A DNA stretch of 64,000 nt from Actinoallomurus liliacearum (GCF_039542035.1 NZ_BAABHJ010000009.1:35347-99346); one strand, 5' to 3'; positions 1-8,643 are shown, counted from the stretch's first letter. Made by a program: numbers and translations. Notes: a model not told the origin generated them from the letters alone.

Positions 1-1
1 C

Positions 2-859
2 GAGGCGGTGGTCCGGGTGGCGGAGCAGGCCGAGCGGATCGGGCTGGGCGCGGTCTGGACGTTCGAGCGGCTGCTGCGCCCCGTGGAGCCGGTCTCGTAC
101 GGCGGGTTCGCACCGCCGGCGCCGCTGCCCGAGGCGTACGCCACGGTCTACGACCCGCTGGAGACGCTGAGCTTCGTCGCGGCGCGGACGAGCCGGATCC
201 GGCTGGGCACCAGCGTGATCGCCGCCCCGTTGCATCCGCCGGTCGTGCTGGCGCGGCGGCTGGCGACCCTGGACGTGCTGAGCGGCGGGCGGCTGGTCGT
301 CGGTCTCGGGCAGGGGTGGATGGCGCACGAGTTCGCGGTGGCCGGTGTGCCGCGGGAGCGGCGCGGCGCGCGGTTCGCGGAGCACCTCGTGGCGATGCGG
401 GCGGTGTGGGGACCGGACCCCGTACGGTTCGAGGGAGAGTTCTACGAGATCCCCGAGTCGCAGATCGGTCCGAAGCCCGTGCGGCCGGGCGGACCGGCGC
501 TCCTCGCCGGTGCCGTCGCCCGAGCCGCGGTCGAACGCGCCGCGCGGCTGGGGCTCGGGCTCAATCCGGTGGTCATGGCGTGGGAGCAGCTCGAGGAGAC
601 GGTGTCGGTGTTCCGGCGGGCGGCGGAGCGTGCCGGGCGGGACCCGGAGTCCCTGCCCATCGTCGTCCGGGTCAACGGCTCCATCACCGCGAAGCCGCGC
701 GCGGGGCGGACGCCGCTGACCGGGTCGGTGGAGCAGGTGCTCGACGACCTCCCGCGCGTACGGGCGCTGGGCGCCGCGCACGTGCTGTGGGCGATGCGGA
801 CGCCTCCGGACGAGCAGCTCGCGGTGCTGGAGCAGCTGACGGCCCGGGCGCCGACGTGA
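2..859 (+). CDS. LLM-class F420-dependent oxidoreductase, 5'-truncated
   Basis: The reading frame is already open at the left edge, so the N-terminus lies outside the window. About 285 residues are visible, close to the usual family size of about 290-300, so little is missing. The sequence has the bacterial luciferase-like (LLM) TIM-barrel pattern: RLGTSVIAAPLHPPV followed by the flavin-site loop SGGRLVVGLGQGW and the conserved ARFAEHL helix. Family members use reduced coenzyme F420 (rarely FMN) for hydride transfer to unknown organic substrates in the cytoplasm. The gene ends 24 bp before the convergent MetE-like gene. Family assignment is firm; substrate cannot be read from sequence. Confidence 0.85.
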   Translation, partial: EAVVRVAEQAERIGLGAVWTFERLLRPVEPVSYGGFAPPAPLPEAYATVYDPLETLSFVAARTSRIRLGTSVIAAPLHPPVVLARRLATLDVLSGGRLVVGLGQGWMAHEFAVAGVPRERRGARFAEHLVAMRAVWGPDPVRFEGEFYEIPESQIGPKPVRPGGPALLAGAVARAAVERAARLGLGLNPVVMAWEQLEETVSVFRRAAERAGRDPESLPIVVRVNGSITAKPRAGRTPLTGSVEQVLDDLPRVRALGAAHVLWAMRTPPDEQLAVLEQLTARAPT

Positions 860-882
860 GGACCGGCGCCCGGACCTCGGCG

Positions 883-1935
883 TCAACGCCGGCCGGCGCC
901 GACCGCGACGGCCATCGCCTCGACCGCCCGCGCGGCCTGTTCGACGGTGTGGCGGCCCAGACCGCAGGCCGTGGCGACCGCGTACGCCTCGCGGCCGGCG
1001 GCGGCCTCGATCAGCCGCAGGCTCTCGGCGCTACCCTCCGGATCGGTCGCGGCGGCGATGCCGGCGATGATCCGCCACTCCGGGTCGAGCCGCCGCAGCG
1101 GCCGGTAGAACTCCTCGGTGCGCGGCGAGGGATGCGCGCCGTACGCCGCGGGGATGTGCACCGGCGGCAGTGGCCGGCCGGCGCGGCGCAGGGCGGGGGC
1201 CAGGAAGTTGAGGTACTTCACGGCCGGGCCGAGGTCGCGCGGCGCGACGAGCTCGGTGTTCGCCAGGTTGCCGTAGCACAGGTGCAGGATCACGTCCGCG
1301 TCGGCGGGGAGGCGGCCGAGCAGGCCGGCGACCTGGCGGGCGAGCAGGCGCGCGGCGAAGGACCGGCCGCCGGGCAGCCGTTTCGCCATGTCCATACCGA
1401 CCAGGACGGAGGGCGTCTCCAGTTGCCAGACGACGTCCTGGCCCGTCACCGCGTTGAACGCGGTCACCTCGTCGACGACCGCCTGGGTGAACACCGAGAG
1501 GTACCGCAGGGACAGCCACGGCCGGCCCTCGAACACGAAGATCGCCAGGTCGAGCGGATTGGGCAGACTGAGCTGCAGGCGGACGTCGGCGAGTTCGGGG
1601 CGTTCGGCGCGCAGCGCGCGGAACTCCTCCAGCATCTCGCGCAGCGCGTCCTCCCGGGCCATCGCCACGTCCGCGGGCTGGAGCTTGTGGCCGCGCCGGA
1701 CGCCGTACCGGCGCATGTCCTTGTAACCGGTGTACTCGCCGGGCCGGTCGACCTCGAACGCCGGACGCTCGGCGAGGGTGCGCAGGTAGGCGACGATCCA
1801 GTTGGGGTCGAGGTCGCAGGGCAGCGTGGTCAGCCGGTGATCGCCGACCTGACGAGTGATCCACTCCATGGCCTCGCGAGGGGTGCCGCACACGTCCGGC
1901 GGCAGACTTCCAACAAAGTGCATGTGACGCGACAT
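883..1935 (-). CDS. MetE-like cobalamin-independent methionine synthase family protein
   Basis: A protein of 350 residues resembling the C-terminal catalytic half of MetE and the archaeal short MetE proteins. It keeps an HxC zinc pair (H218, C220 in ILHLCYG) and a late cysteine (C324 in ATACGLG), as expected for thiolate activation on zinc; the N-terminal FVGSLPP resembles the family start. Likely role: methyl transfer to or from a thiol. It is too short to be canonical MetE, so the methyl donor is unknown. Start: the ATG at 1935 has GGAGG 13 nt upstream, which is long; ATG 1923 is another option. It is divergent from the HxlR regulator at 2050, a likely controller. An 8-bp inverted repeat encloses the chosen start codon. 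Confidence 0.75.
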   Translation of the reverse strand: MSRHMHFVGSLPPDVCGTPREAMEWITRQVGDHRLTTLPCDLDPNWIVAYLRTLAERPAFEVDRPGEYTGYKDMRRYGVRRGHKLQPADVAMAREDALREMLEEFRALRAERPELADVRLQLSLPNPLDLAIFVFEGRPWLSLRYLSVFTQAVVDEVTAFNAVTGQDVVWQLETPSVLVGMDMAKRLPGGRSFAARLLARQVAGLLGRLPADADVILHLCYGNLANTELVAPRDLGPAVKYLNFLAPALRRAGRPLPPVHIPAAYGAHPSPRTEEFYRPLRRLDPEWRIIAGIAAATDPEGSAESLRLIEAAAGREAYAVATACGLGRHTVEQAARAVEAMAVAVGAGRR

Positions 1936-1944
1936 AGCGTCACA
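1923..1944. repeat. Inverted repeat enclosing the MetE-like start codon
   Basis: TGTGACGC, six bases, GCGTCACA: perfect 8-bp arms. The ATG complement (1933-1935) lies in the six-base centre, and the ribosome binding site (1949-1953) is just outside. It could act as an operator for the neighbouring HxlR protein or as an RNA hairpin presenting the start codon. A second, shorter repeat (CCAAG/CTTGG, 1952-1968) overlaps the ribosome binding site. Confidence 0.5.
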
Positions 1945-2017
1945 TTTACCTCCAAGATCACTTCTTGGCAATTACCGGCCATGACCGGATCGTGACACTA
2001 AGGCGCATTAGGTGAGC

Positions 2018-2032
2018 GTTCCCTCAGGGAAC
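2018..2032. promoter_or_regulatory. Candidate HxlR operator
   Basis: GTTCCC TCA GGGAAC is a perfect 6+3+6 inverted repeat ending 17 bp before the hxlR-type GTG start. It lies inside the 114-bp divergent promoter region shared with the MetE-like gene. HxlR regulators are winged-helix dimers that bind such dyads in divergent intergenic regions, so autoregulation is likely. The assignment to this protein is inference. Confidence 0.45.
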
Positions 2033-2049
2033 TCGGTTAGGGTCGTCCT

Positions 2050-2580
2050 GTGACCCGGATCCGGCTCTCCGATATGGCCTGCTCCATCGCACGCGCCACC
2101 GACCTGTTCGGTGACGCGTGGACCGCGCTGATCATGCGCGACGTCATCACCGGCGTAACCCGTTTCGAGGACCTCACGAACGACCTCGGCATCTCCCGCA
2201 AAATCCTGGCCGCCCGGCTGACCCGTCTCGTCGAGGAGGGAGTCCTCGTCCGCGAGCGCTACCAGGACCACCCGCCGCGCGACGACTACCGTGCGACGCA
2301 GAAGGGCGAGGAGCTGTACCCCGTGCTGCTCGCCCTGATGAACTGGGGCGACCGCTGGTACGCCGGTCCGACCGGGCCGCCCGCCCGCATCCGCCACCTC
2401 GACTGCGGCCAGGACACCCACGCGGTGACCGCCTGCGCGCACTGCGGCGGGCCGCTCACGGTGCACAACACGACGCAGCTTCCCGGACCGGGTGAGTGCG
2501 TCGGCCCCGGCACGCGGGTCATCGGCCCGCTCATCGCCGGCCGGGAGGCCGACGACGCCGTCAGCCCGCAGCCGGAGTGA
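2050..2580 (+). CDS. HxlR-family winged-helix transcriptional regulator
   Basis: 176 residues. The N-terminus CSIARATDLFGDAWT matches the HxlR signature, including its conserved cysteine (C11), which is a thiol or aldehyde sensor in characterised relatives. The helix-turn-helix follows at about residues 35-70 (DLGISRKILAARLTRL), then the wing with DDYRATQKG. The C-terminal part has CG..H.......C..CG (about 119-133), a possible small metal site seen in part of the family. It starts with GTG and is divergent from the MetE-like gene, which is its probable target. The last 20 bp overlap the convergent lipoprotein gene. Confidence 0.9.
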   Translation: MTRIRLSDMACSIARATDLFGDAWTALIMRDVITGVTRFEDLTNDLGISRKILAARLTRLVEEGVLVRERYQDHPPRDDYRATQKGEELYPVLLALMNWGDRWYAGPTGPPARIRHLDCGQDTHAVTACAHCGGPLTVHNTTQLPGPGECVGPGTRVIGPLIAGREADDAVSPQPE

Positions 2581-3022
2581 CCGGGCCGGGGGCCGGCGGC
2601 TGTGGCGTCGGCGCGAGCTGAAGGCCGCCGGATCTCGACGCCACGAGCGTCGCCGTGTACGCGTCTTCGCAGGGGCCCGGGTGGGACGGATCTCGCCTGA
2701 CGCGGACCCGGCGGGCGCCGGCGAAGATGAGGCGGTTCCCGGTGCGGTAGACGCGCAGTGCGACGGGCACGGTGACGGGTCTCGTCAGGTCCGGGGCCGC
2801 CACGACCACCCTCAGGTCGCCGGTCACGGGCAGGTCGAAGGACGTCCGGCACCTCTTGTCGACGCACGCCCACACGCTCACCGTGCCGCCGGTCCCCGCC
2901 GGCAGATCCGCCTTGACGATGAAGACGACGGTCGAGGGGCGGAGGATCGCGGCGCAGTTCGTGCCCGTGCCGCAGCCGGTCGCCGCGAGCATGAGGCACC
3001 AGACGAGCGTCGTGAGCCGCAT
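2561..3022 (-). CDS. Small putative lipoprotein of unknown function
   Basis: 153 residues with a short signal peptide ending in a lipobox-like LAATGC (cysteine 17), so the mature protein is probably attached to the outer face of the membrane. The rest is predicted beta-rich, with further cysteines near residues 23, 53, 58 and 118 that could form disulfides, and a proline-rich tail. I do not recognise a family. It overlaps the end of the HxlR gene on the other strand by 20 bp. Codon bias and the signal peptide support a real gene; function is unknown. Confidence 0.65.
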   Translation of the reverse strand: MRLTTLVWCLMLAATGCGTGTNCAAILRPSTVVFIVKADLPAGTGGTVSVWACVDKRCRTSFDLPVTGDLRVVVAAPDLTRPVTVPVALRVYRTGNRLIFAGARRVRVRRDPSHPGPCEDAYTATLVASRSGGLQLAPTPQPPAPGPVTPAAG

Positions 3023-3159
3023 ACCGGGAGGACGCCCCGCGTGGCGGATCCGGTTTCCCGATGGCCGGGAACGGACACCGCCGGTCGCCTCTGAAGAAGC
3101 TCTGAGATTCGCGAGCCCATCCTTGCCGCGTCCGACCCCTGATCGAACGGCTGAGGTGC

Positions 3160-4695
3160 GTGGTGAAGGACTACCTGGTGATCGGAGCGGGACCGGCCGG
3201 GCTGCAGCTCGGATATCTGCTGGAGCGGGCGGGCCGTGACTATCTCATCCTCGAGGCCGGGCCGACTCCCGGCCACTTCTTCAGGACGTTCCCCCGGCAC
3301 CGGACGCTGATCTCGAACAACAAGCGGCACACCGGGTGGACCGACCCGGAGCTGAACCTGCGGATGGACTGGAACTCGCTGCTGTCCGACGACCCGGAGC
3401 TGCTGTTCACCCGGTACAGCGAGCGGTACTTCCCGCCCGCCGACGAGATGGTGCGCTACCTGAGCGACTTCGCCGAGGCGACGAAGCTGAAGATCGGCTG
3501 CGACAGCCGGGTCGTCCACGTCACCCGCGACGACGAGGGCTTCGAGGTGCGGACCGAGAGCGGTGACGTGCACCGCGCCCGGCGGGTGGTCGCCGCGACC
3601 GGTCCCTCGCAGCCGTACGTCCCGCCGATCCCCGGCATCGAGACCGCCGAGCTCTACACGGAGGTGTCGGTGGACCCGGCGGACTTCACCGACCAGCGGG
3701 TGCTGATCATCGGGAAGGGCAACTCGGCGTTCGAGACCGCGGACAACCTCATCGAGAAGGCCGCGGTGATCCACGTCGCGGGGCCGAGTTCCGTACGGCT
3801 GGCGTGGCAGACGCACTTCGTCGGGCACCTGCGCGCGGTCAACAACAACTTCCTCGACACGTACCAGCTCAAGGCGCAGAACGCGATCCTCGACGGGAGC
3901 GTCAAGAAGATCGAGAAGCGGGACGACGGCTACCTCGTCACCGTTAGCTTCGCCCGCGCGAACGAGGTCACCAAGGACGTGCCGTACGACCGCGTCATCG
4001 TGTGCACCGGCTTCCGCTTCGACGCCTCCATCTTCGATGAGTCGTGCCGGCCGGAGCTGACGATCCGCGACCGGTTCCCCGCCCTGACGACGGCGTGGGA
4101 GTCGGTGAACGTCCCCGGGCTGTACTTCGGCGGGACGATCACCCAGTCCCGGGATTTCAAGAAGGGGACGAGCGGGTTCATCCACGGGTTCCGGTACGGC
4201 GTGCGCGCCCTGCACCGGATCCTGGAGAGCAGGTACGAAGGCGTGGAGTGGCCGCAGCGGGACCTGCCCGGCACGCCCGAGGCGCTCGCCGACGCGGTGC
4301 TCGAACGGGTCAACCGCACGTCGGCGCTGTGGCAGCAGTTCGGGTTCCTGGCCGACGTGATCGCGGTCGACGGCGAGGGCGCGCGGTACCTGGAGGAGAT
4401 GCCGTTCGACCACGTCGACCTGCCCGACCACTACCGGATCACACTGGACTACGGGCCGGACCACGACAAGCACGACCCGTTCGACATCTCGGTGCGCCGC
4501 ATCGCGCAGAGCGACTCTGGCCGGGCGGACGAGGGCCACTACCTCCACCCGATCGTGCGGCACTACCGGGGCGGAGAGCTCGTCGCCACGCATCACATCA
4601 CCGAGAACCTCGAGAACGAGTGGAACTCCCCGGACACGCACCGGGAACCGCTGCGGGCCTTCTTCGCGGCCCAGGCCGCGGCCGTGCCGGCCTGA
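3160..4695 (+). CDS. FAD/NAD(P)-dependent oxidoreductase resembling FOXRED2/ERFAD
   Basis: 511 residues. N-terminal FAD Rossmann motif GAGPAGLQLGY (residues 9-19) and a second dinucleotide motif GKGNSAFETADNL near residue 185, the two-nucleotide plan of flavin monooxygenase/thioredoxin-reductase-like enzymes. The segment HRTLISNNKRHTG, then LRMDWNSLLS and YFPPADEMVRYLSDFA, closely matches my memory of animal FOXRED2 (ERFAD), an ER flavoprotein. FMO consensus FxGxxxHxxx(Y/F) is not evident. First gene of a four-gene operon; the hydroxyacid oxidase follows 11 bp later. Starts with GTG (3160); GTG 3163 is also possible with GAGG just upstream. The physiological electron acceptor and substrate are unknown. 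Confidence 0.8.
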   Translation: MVKDYLVIGAGPAGLQLGYLLERAGRDYLILEAGPTPGHFFRTFPRHRTLISNNKRHTGWTDPELNLRMDWNSLLSDDPELLFTRYSERYFPPADEMVRYLSDFAEATKLKIGCDSRVVHVTRDDEGFEVRTESGDVHRARRVVAATGPSQPYVPPIPGIETAELYTEVSVDPADFTDQRVLIIGKGNSAFETADNLIEKAAVIHVAGPSSVRLAWQTHFVGHLRAVNNNFLDTYQLKAQNAILDGSVKKIEKRDDGYLVTVSFARANEVTKDVPYDRVIVCTGFRFDASIFDESCRPELTIRDRFPALTTAWESVNVPGLYFGGTITQSRDFKKGTSGFIHGFRYGVRALHRILESRYEGVEWPQRDLPGTPEALADAVLERVNRTSALWQQFGFLADVIAVDGEGARYLEEMPFDHVDLPDHYRITLDYGPDHDKHDPFDISVRRIAQSDSGRADEGHYLHPIVRHYRGGELVATHHITENLENEWNSPDTHREPLRAFFAAQAAAVPA

Positions 4696-4706
4696 GGGAG
4701 GACCCG

Positions 4707-5741
4707 GTGCGGACCCTGCGCGAGTACGAGGCGGTGGCGCGCGAGCGTCTCGACCCCGTGCACTACGACTACTTCGCGGGCGGCGCGGGCGACGAGGTCA
4801 CCCTGCGGGCGAACGAGGAGGCGCTGGCCCGCCTGGCGCTCGTCCCCCGCGTCCTGCGCGGCGGCGCGCGGCGGGAGCTCGGCGTGACCCTGCTCGGCAC
4901 GGCCGCGTCGATGCCGGTGCTGGTGGCGCCGACGGCCTTCCACCGCCTCGCCGCTCCCGACGGCGAGCGCGCCACGGTGCGGGCGGTGGCCGCCGCCGAC
5001 ACGATCATGATCGTGAGCATGGCCTCGACCGTGGCGGTGGAGGCCATCGCGGCCGAGGCGCCAGGCGCGAAGCTGTGGTTCCAGCTCTACATCCAGCCCG
5101 ACCTCGGCTTCACGGAGGCGATCGTCCGGCGGGCGGAGGCGGCGGGCTGCGGGGCCCTCGTCGTGACCGTCGACTCCCCCGCCCTGGGGCGGCGCGAACG
5201 CGACGACCGCAACGGCTTCCACGACCTGCCGGACGGCCTGTACTGCGAGAACCTCCGGTTCGGCGACTCCCCCGGCCACGTCCGGCAGATCGCGATGTCA
5301 CCGGAGATCTCCTGGGACCACGTCGCGTGGCTGCGGGACGTCACCGACCTGCCGGTCGTGCTCAAGGGCGTCCTGCACCCCGAAGACGCCCGGCTCGCCG
5401 CCGACGCCGGCGTCGCCGGGCTCATGGTGTCCAACCACGGCGGCCGCCAGCTCGACACGGTGCCCGCCACGATCGACGTCCTCCCGGACGTCGTGGCCGC
5501 CGCGGGCGGCCTGCCCGTGCTGATGGACGGCGGGATCCGGCGCGGCACCGACGTGCTGAAGGCCATCGCCCTCGGCGCGAGCGCGGTGGCGATCGGCCGC
5601 CCGGTCGTCTGGGGCCTGGCCGCCGAGGGCGAGCAGGGCGTCAAGGGCGTGCTGGAGCGGGTCCGCGACGAGGTCGACCACGCCCTCGTCCAGTGCGGGT
5701 GCGCGTCGGTCCGTGACCTCGACCGGACGTTCGTCCGATGA
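4707..5741 (+). CDS. FMN-dependent alpha-hydroxyacid oxidase/dehydrogenase
   Basis: 344 residues, a complete member of the glycolate oxidase/lactate dehydrogenase/mandelate dehydrogenase family. Catalytic and FMN-binding residues line up: Y22 in YDYFAGGAGDE, Y128 in QLYIQ, D156 in TVDSPALG, K220 in VVLKG, and H244 and R247 in SNHGGRQLD. It oxidises an L-2-hydroxyacid to the 2-oxoacid. GTG start at 4707 is fixed by GGGAGGA at 4695-4701; the long open frame upstream is antiparallel to nothing useful and lies inside the FOXRED2-like gene. Stop overlaps the P450 ATG (ATGA), so the two are translationally coupled. Confidence 0.92.
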   Translation: MRTLREYEAVARERLDPVHYDYFAGGAGDEVTLRANEEALARLALVPRVLRGGARRELGVTLLGTAASMPVLVAPTAFHRLAAPDGERATVRAVAAADTIMIVSMASTVAVEAIAAEAPGAKLWFQLYIQPDLGFTEAIVRRAEAAGCGALVVTVDSPALGRRERDDRNGFHDLPDGLYCENLRFGDSPGHVRQIAMSPEISWDHVAWLRDVTDLPVVLKGVLHPEDARLAADAGVAGLMVSNHGGRQLDTVPATIDVLPDVVAAAGGLPVLMDGGIRRGTDVLKAIALGASAVAIGRPVVWGLAAEGEQGVKGVLERVRDEVDHALVQCGCASVRDLDRTFVR

Positions 5742-7102
5742 CGGTCGTGGTCCTGGCCGTGGGCGCGGCCGCCCTCCTGCTGAGCCTGCCGTACTGGCTG
5801 CCCGGCCGGGTCGTCGCGCTCCGCGTGTGGATCTTCAACCGGGTCAACGGCGACGAGGGCATCCCGGTGCCCGGCCCGCTGGTGGACGTGTCCCGGTTCA
5901 AGCAGGTGTACGCCGATCCGGCGGCGGACGGCCGCAGCAGGGGCGCGGCCCTGTCCGACCTGTTCTGGTACTGGCTGGCGCCCGGCCCGCACATCCACCA
6001 GGAGCACCTCGAACCCGGGCCGCGCTACGACGAGGTCGCCCGGACGACGCGCGCGATCCTGGCCATGCCGACCGCGCGGGCGGAGGAGCTCACCGTCCGG
6101 TGCGTCGAGCGGGGACTGCGCGGGATCGACGGCACGACGACCGTACGGCTCCGTAACCTGATGATGCCGATCTGGGCGGAGTTCTACTACGAGGTGGTCT
6201 TCGGCGAGCCGTGCCCGCCGGAGGCGCGCGACCTCGTCGTCGCCAACGCCGACGACGTGGTGACCGCGCTGAAGTGCTGCGGGCTGCGGCACATGGACCG
6301 GCGGGTCCGGCTCACCGACCACCTGGAACGCCGCCTCGCCGACGTACGGCATCCGCTGCCGGTGGGGCTCTCGGCACGGGAGCGGGCGCTGTACCTGCAG
6401 GGCACCTTCTTCAACACCGCGGTCGTGCAGACGTCGGAGGCCATGACCCACCTGCTGATGGTGCTGGCGGGCCACCCGGACGTGCAGGAACGGCTGCGCG
6501 ATGCCGACGACCGGTACGTCCAGCGGGTGATCGACGAGACGCTCCGGCTGTACCCGCTGTTCGGCGTCGCGCACCGCGTCACCTCGGGCGAGATCCGGGT
6601 CGACGACCACACGACGATCCCGGCGGGGTCGGTGCTTCTCTTCTCCTATCCGGAGTTCCATCGCGCCCGGTTCGAGGACCCCGACGAGTTCCGTCCCGAG
6701 CGCTGGGAGACGCTGGCGGCGCGGGACGCCGACCACATCCCGTTCGGGATCGCCGCGAACCGCCCCTGCCCGGCCTGGCACCTGACCCCGATCACGATGC
6801 GGGTCGCGGCGCGCGAGGTGGTCCGGCGGTTCGCGCTGCGGACGTCCGCCGCGCACACCCGGTCCGCGCCGAACCGGGGCCCCTGCCTGCTGATCCCCCG
6901 CGGCGCGGCCGTCTCCGGCGTACGGCCCGCGGCGCGGCTGGCGGTCATGCGCGTCCGGGATCGCTGGGAGGACGTCTGGCGCAGCGTCGTCCAGCTCGTC
7001 CTCGGCGGCTACATGGTGTGGGACGCCCGCCGGCAACGGCTGTGCGAGCGTCATTTCGCGGCCGTTGAGGCGGCCTGTCCCGGCACCGGGAGGTCACGGT
7101 GA
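5738..7102 (+). CDS. Cytochrome P450 with N-terminal membrane segment
   Basis: 454 residues. ExxR of the K helix is E267-T-L-R270, PERW is near 320, and the heme cysteine is C344 in PFGIAANRPCPA. Residues 3-20 are strongly hydrophobic, suggesting a membrane anchor; most bacterial P450s are soluble. The I-helix, normally AGxxT with an acid-alcohol pair, reads NTAVVQTSEAM (226-236), so oxygen activation may differ from standard monooxygenases. Coupled to the hydroxyacid oxidase (ATGA) and to the MFS gene (GTGA). No ferredoxin gene is nearby; the upstream flavoprotein could be its redox partner, but that is speculation. Confidence 0.88.
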   Translation: MTVVVLAVGAAALLLSLPYWLPGRVVALRVWIFNRVNGDEGIPVPGPLVDVSRFKQVYADPAADGRSRGAALSDLFWYWLAPGPHIHQEHLEPGPRYDEVARTTRAILAMPTARAEELTVRCVERGLRGIDGTTTVRLRNLMMPIWAEFYYEVVFGEPCPPEARDLVVANADDVVTALKCCGLRHMDRRVRLTDHLERRLADVRHPLPVGLSARERALYLQGTFFNTAVVQTSEAMTHLLMVLAGHPDVQERLRDADDRYVQRVIDETLRLYPLFGVAHRVTSGEIRVDDHTTIPAGSVLLFSYPEFHRARFEDPDEFRPERWETLAARDADHIPFGIAANRPCPAWHLTPITMRVAAREVVRRFALRTSAAHTRSAPNRGPCLLIPRGAAVSGVRPAARLAVMRVRDRWEDVWRSVVQLVLGGYMVWDARRQRLCERHFAAVEAACPGTGRSR

Positions 7103-8643
7103 AACGACACGCGTTCTGGATCGGCGCCCTGCTGGTCACGGCCGGGGTTCTCATGCACGTCCCCGACTACGTGACGGCCCGGCACGACCACTACATGATG
7201 GCCGGGATGCCGATGGGCCGGACGATGTCGCTCGGCATGACGCTGATCGTGATCGGCCTCGCCCTGTGCACGTGGTGCCTGCTGCCCGGGCGGGAGGAGC
7301 GGGCCGCCCGGGCGCGGCGCGCCTCGGCCGTGCCGTACGCCGCGCTCGACGAGGCGCCGCTGTCGCGCGCGCACTGGCTGCTCGTGGTCGTGCTCACGGT
7401 CGGCCTGGTCGTCGACACGATGAAGCCGGCCTCGCTCGGCTTCGTGGTGCCCGGCATGTCGATGGAGTACGGGATCAGCACGCGGGAGGCGGCGACGCTG
7501 CCCTTCGTCGCCATCATCGGGACCGTCATCGGGTCCGTGCTGTGGGGGTTCCTCGCCGACGTCTTCGGCCGCCGGTCGACGATCCTGCTGTCCTCGATCA
7601 TCTACATCGCCACCTCGATCTGCGGCTTCATGCCCAGCCTCGGCTGGAACCTCGTCATGTGCTTCTTCATGGGGGCGGCGGCGGGCGGCATGCTGCCCAC
7701 CGTGTACTCGCTGATGGCGGAGTCGATCCCGGCCCGGCGGCGCGGCGGGCTGATCGTGCTGCAGAGCGGGCTGGGCGCGGCGCTGGGGTACCTCGTGGCC
7801 AGCGGCGCGTCCACCCTGCTGATCCCGCACTTCGGCTGGCGGATCCTGTGGGTGCTGAACGCGCCGACCGGCGCGCTGCTGCTCCTGCTGAGCCACTGGA
7901 TCCCCGAGTCGCCGCGGTTCCTGCTGACGATGGGCCGGGAGGAGGAGGCGGCCCGGGTGATGGCGCGATACGGGATCACGACCCGCGCGTCCGGTCCCGC
8001 GCCCGTGACCCCGCCCGCCTGGTCGTCGTTCCGGTCCCGGCTGCGCGCGCTCGTGGTGCCGCCGTTCCGCCGCCGCACGGCCACCATCACCCTGTACGGC
8101 CTGGGCTGGGGCATCGTGAACTGGGGCTTCATCACGTTCCTGCCGACGTTCCTGGGCGATGGCGGCAAACACTCGGCGGGCGGGCTGTTGTTCTTCTCCT
8201 CCCTGTTCGCGGTGCCGAACACCGTGCTGGCCGCCTACCTGTACGGGCGGTGGGGCAGCCGCCGGACCATGTTCTGCTACGCCGCGATCACCGGCGGGGT
8301 GCTCGTGCTGTTCCCGGTGCTCGGCGTGGACGCGGACCGCGGCCGGGCGCTCCTCCTCGTCCTGCTGGTCACGCTGCTGGCCGGGGCCGGCGGCATGATC
8401 GCGCTGCTGTCGCCGTACTCCACCGAGGTCTATCCGACCGCCCTGCGCGCGGGCGGCAGCGGTCTGGCCGCGGCCGCGGGCAAGATCGGCGGCATGCTCG
8501 GCCCGCTGCTGCTCACCTCGGCGCCCGAGCTGCCCACGATGGCGCTCGTCGTCGCGGTTCCCGTCGGCGCGGCGGCGCTGGTGCTGCGGCTCACCGGGAT
8601 GGAGACCGCGGGGCGGCCACTGGTGGAGGCGGAGACGGGTTGA
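7099..8643 (+). CDS. MFS transporter with two extra N-terminal membrane helices
   Basis: 514 residues. The core is a 12-helix sugar/aromatic-acid-type MFS permease with the loop 2-3 motif GFLADVFGRRS and PESPRFLL after helix 6. Before it lie about 100 extra residues with two predicted helices separated by a His/Met-rich loop (RHDHYMMAGMPMG), unusual for the family and perhaps metal- or heme-related. GTG start overlaps the P450 stop by 4 bp and is preceded by GGGAGG. The last 53 bp overlap the convergent histidine kinase gene. As the final gene of the oxidoreductase operon it probably imports the substrate or exports the product. Confidence 0.88.
   Translation: MKRHAFWIGALLVTAGVLMHVPDYVTARHDHYMMAGMPMGRTMSLGMTLIVIGLALCTWCLLPGREERAARARRASAVPYAALDEAPLSRAHWLLVVVLTVGLVVDTMKPASLGFVVPGMSMEYGISTREAATLPFVAIIGTVIGSVLWGFLADVFGRRSTILLSSIIYIATSICGFMPSLGWNLVMCFFMGAAAGGMLPTVYSLMAESIPARRRGGLIVLQSGLGAALGYLVASGASTLLIPHFGWRILWVLNAPTGALLLLLSHWIPESPRFLLTMGREEEAARVMARYGITTRASGPAPVTPPAWSSFRSRLRALVVPPFRRRTATITLYGLGWGIVNWGFITFLPTFLGDGGKHSAGGLLFFSSLFAVPNTVLAAYLYGRWGSRRTMFCYAAITGGVLVLFPVLGVDADRGRALLLVLLVTLLAGAGGMIALLSPYSTEVYPTALRAGGSGLAAAAGKIGGMLGPLLLTSAPELPTMALVVAVPVGAAALVLRLTGMETAGRPLVEAETG

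Noticed and set aside
1923..1944. CRP-type site in TGTGACGC...GCGTCACA
   Set aside because: TGTGA and TCACA are 12 bp apart, not the required 6.
2878..4641. 587-codon minus-strand frame over the FOXRED2-like gene
   Set aside because: Antisense shadow rich in Arg, Val and Asp; no motif and no start signal.
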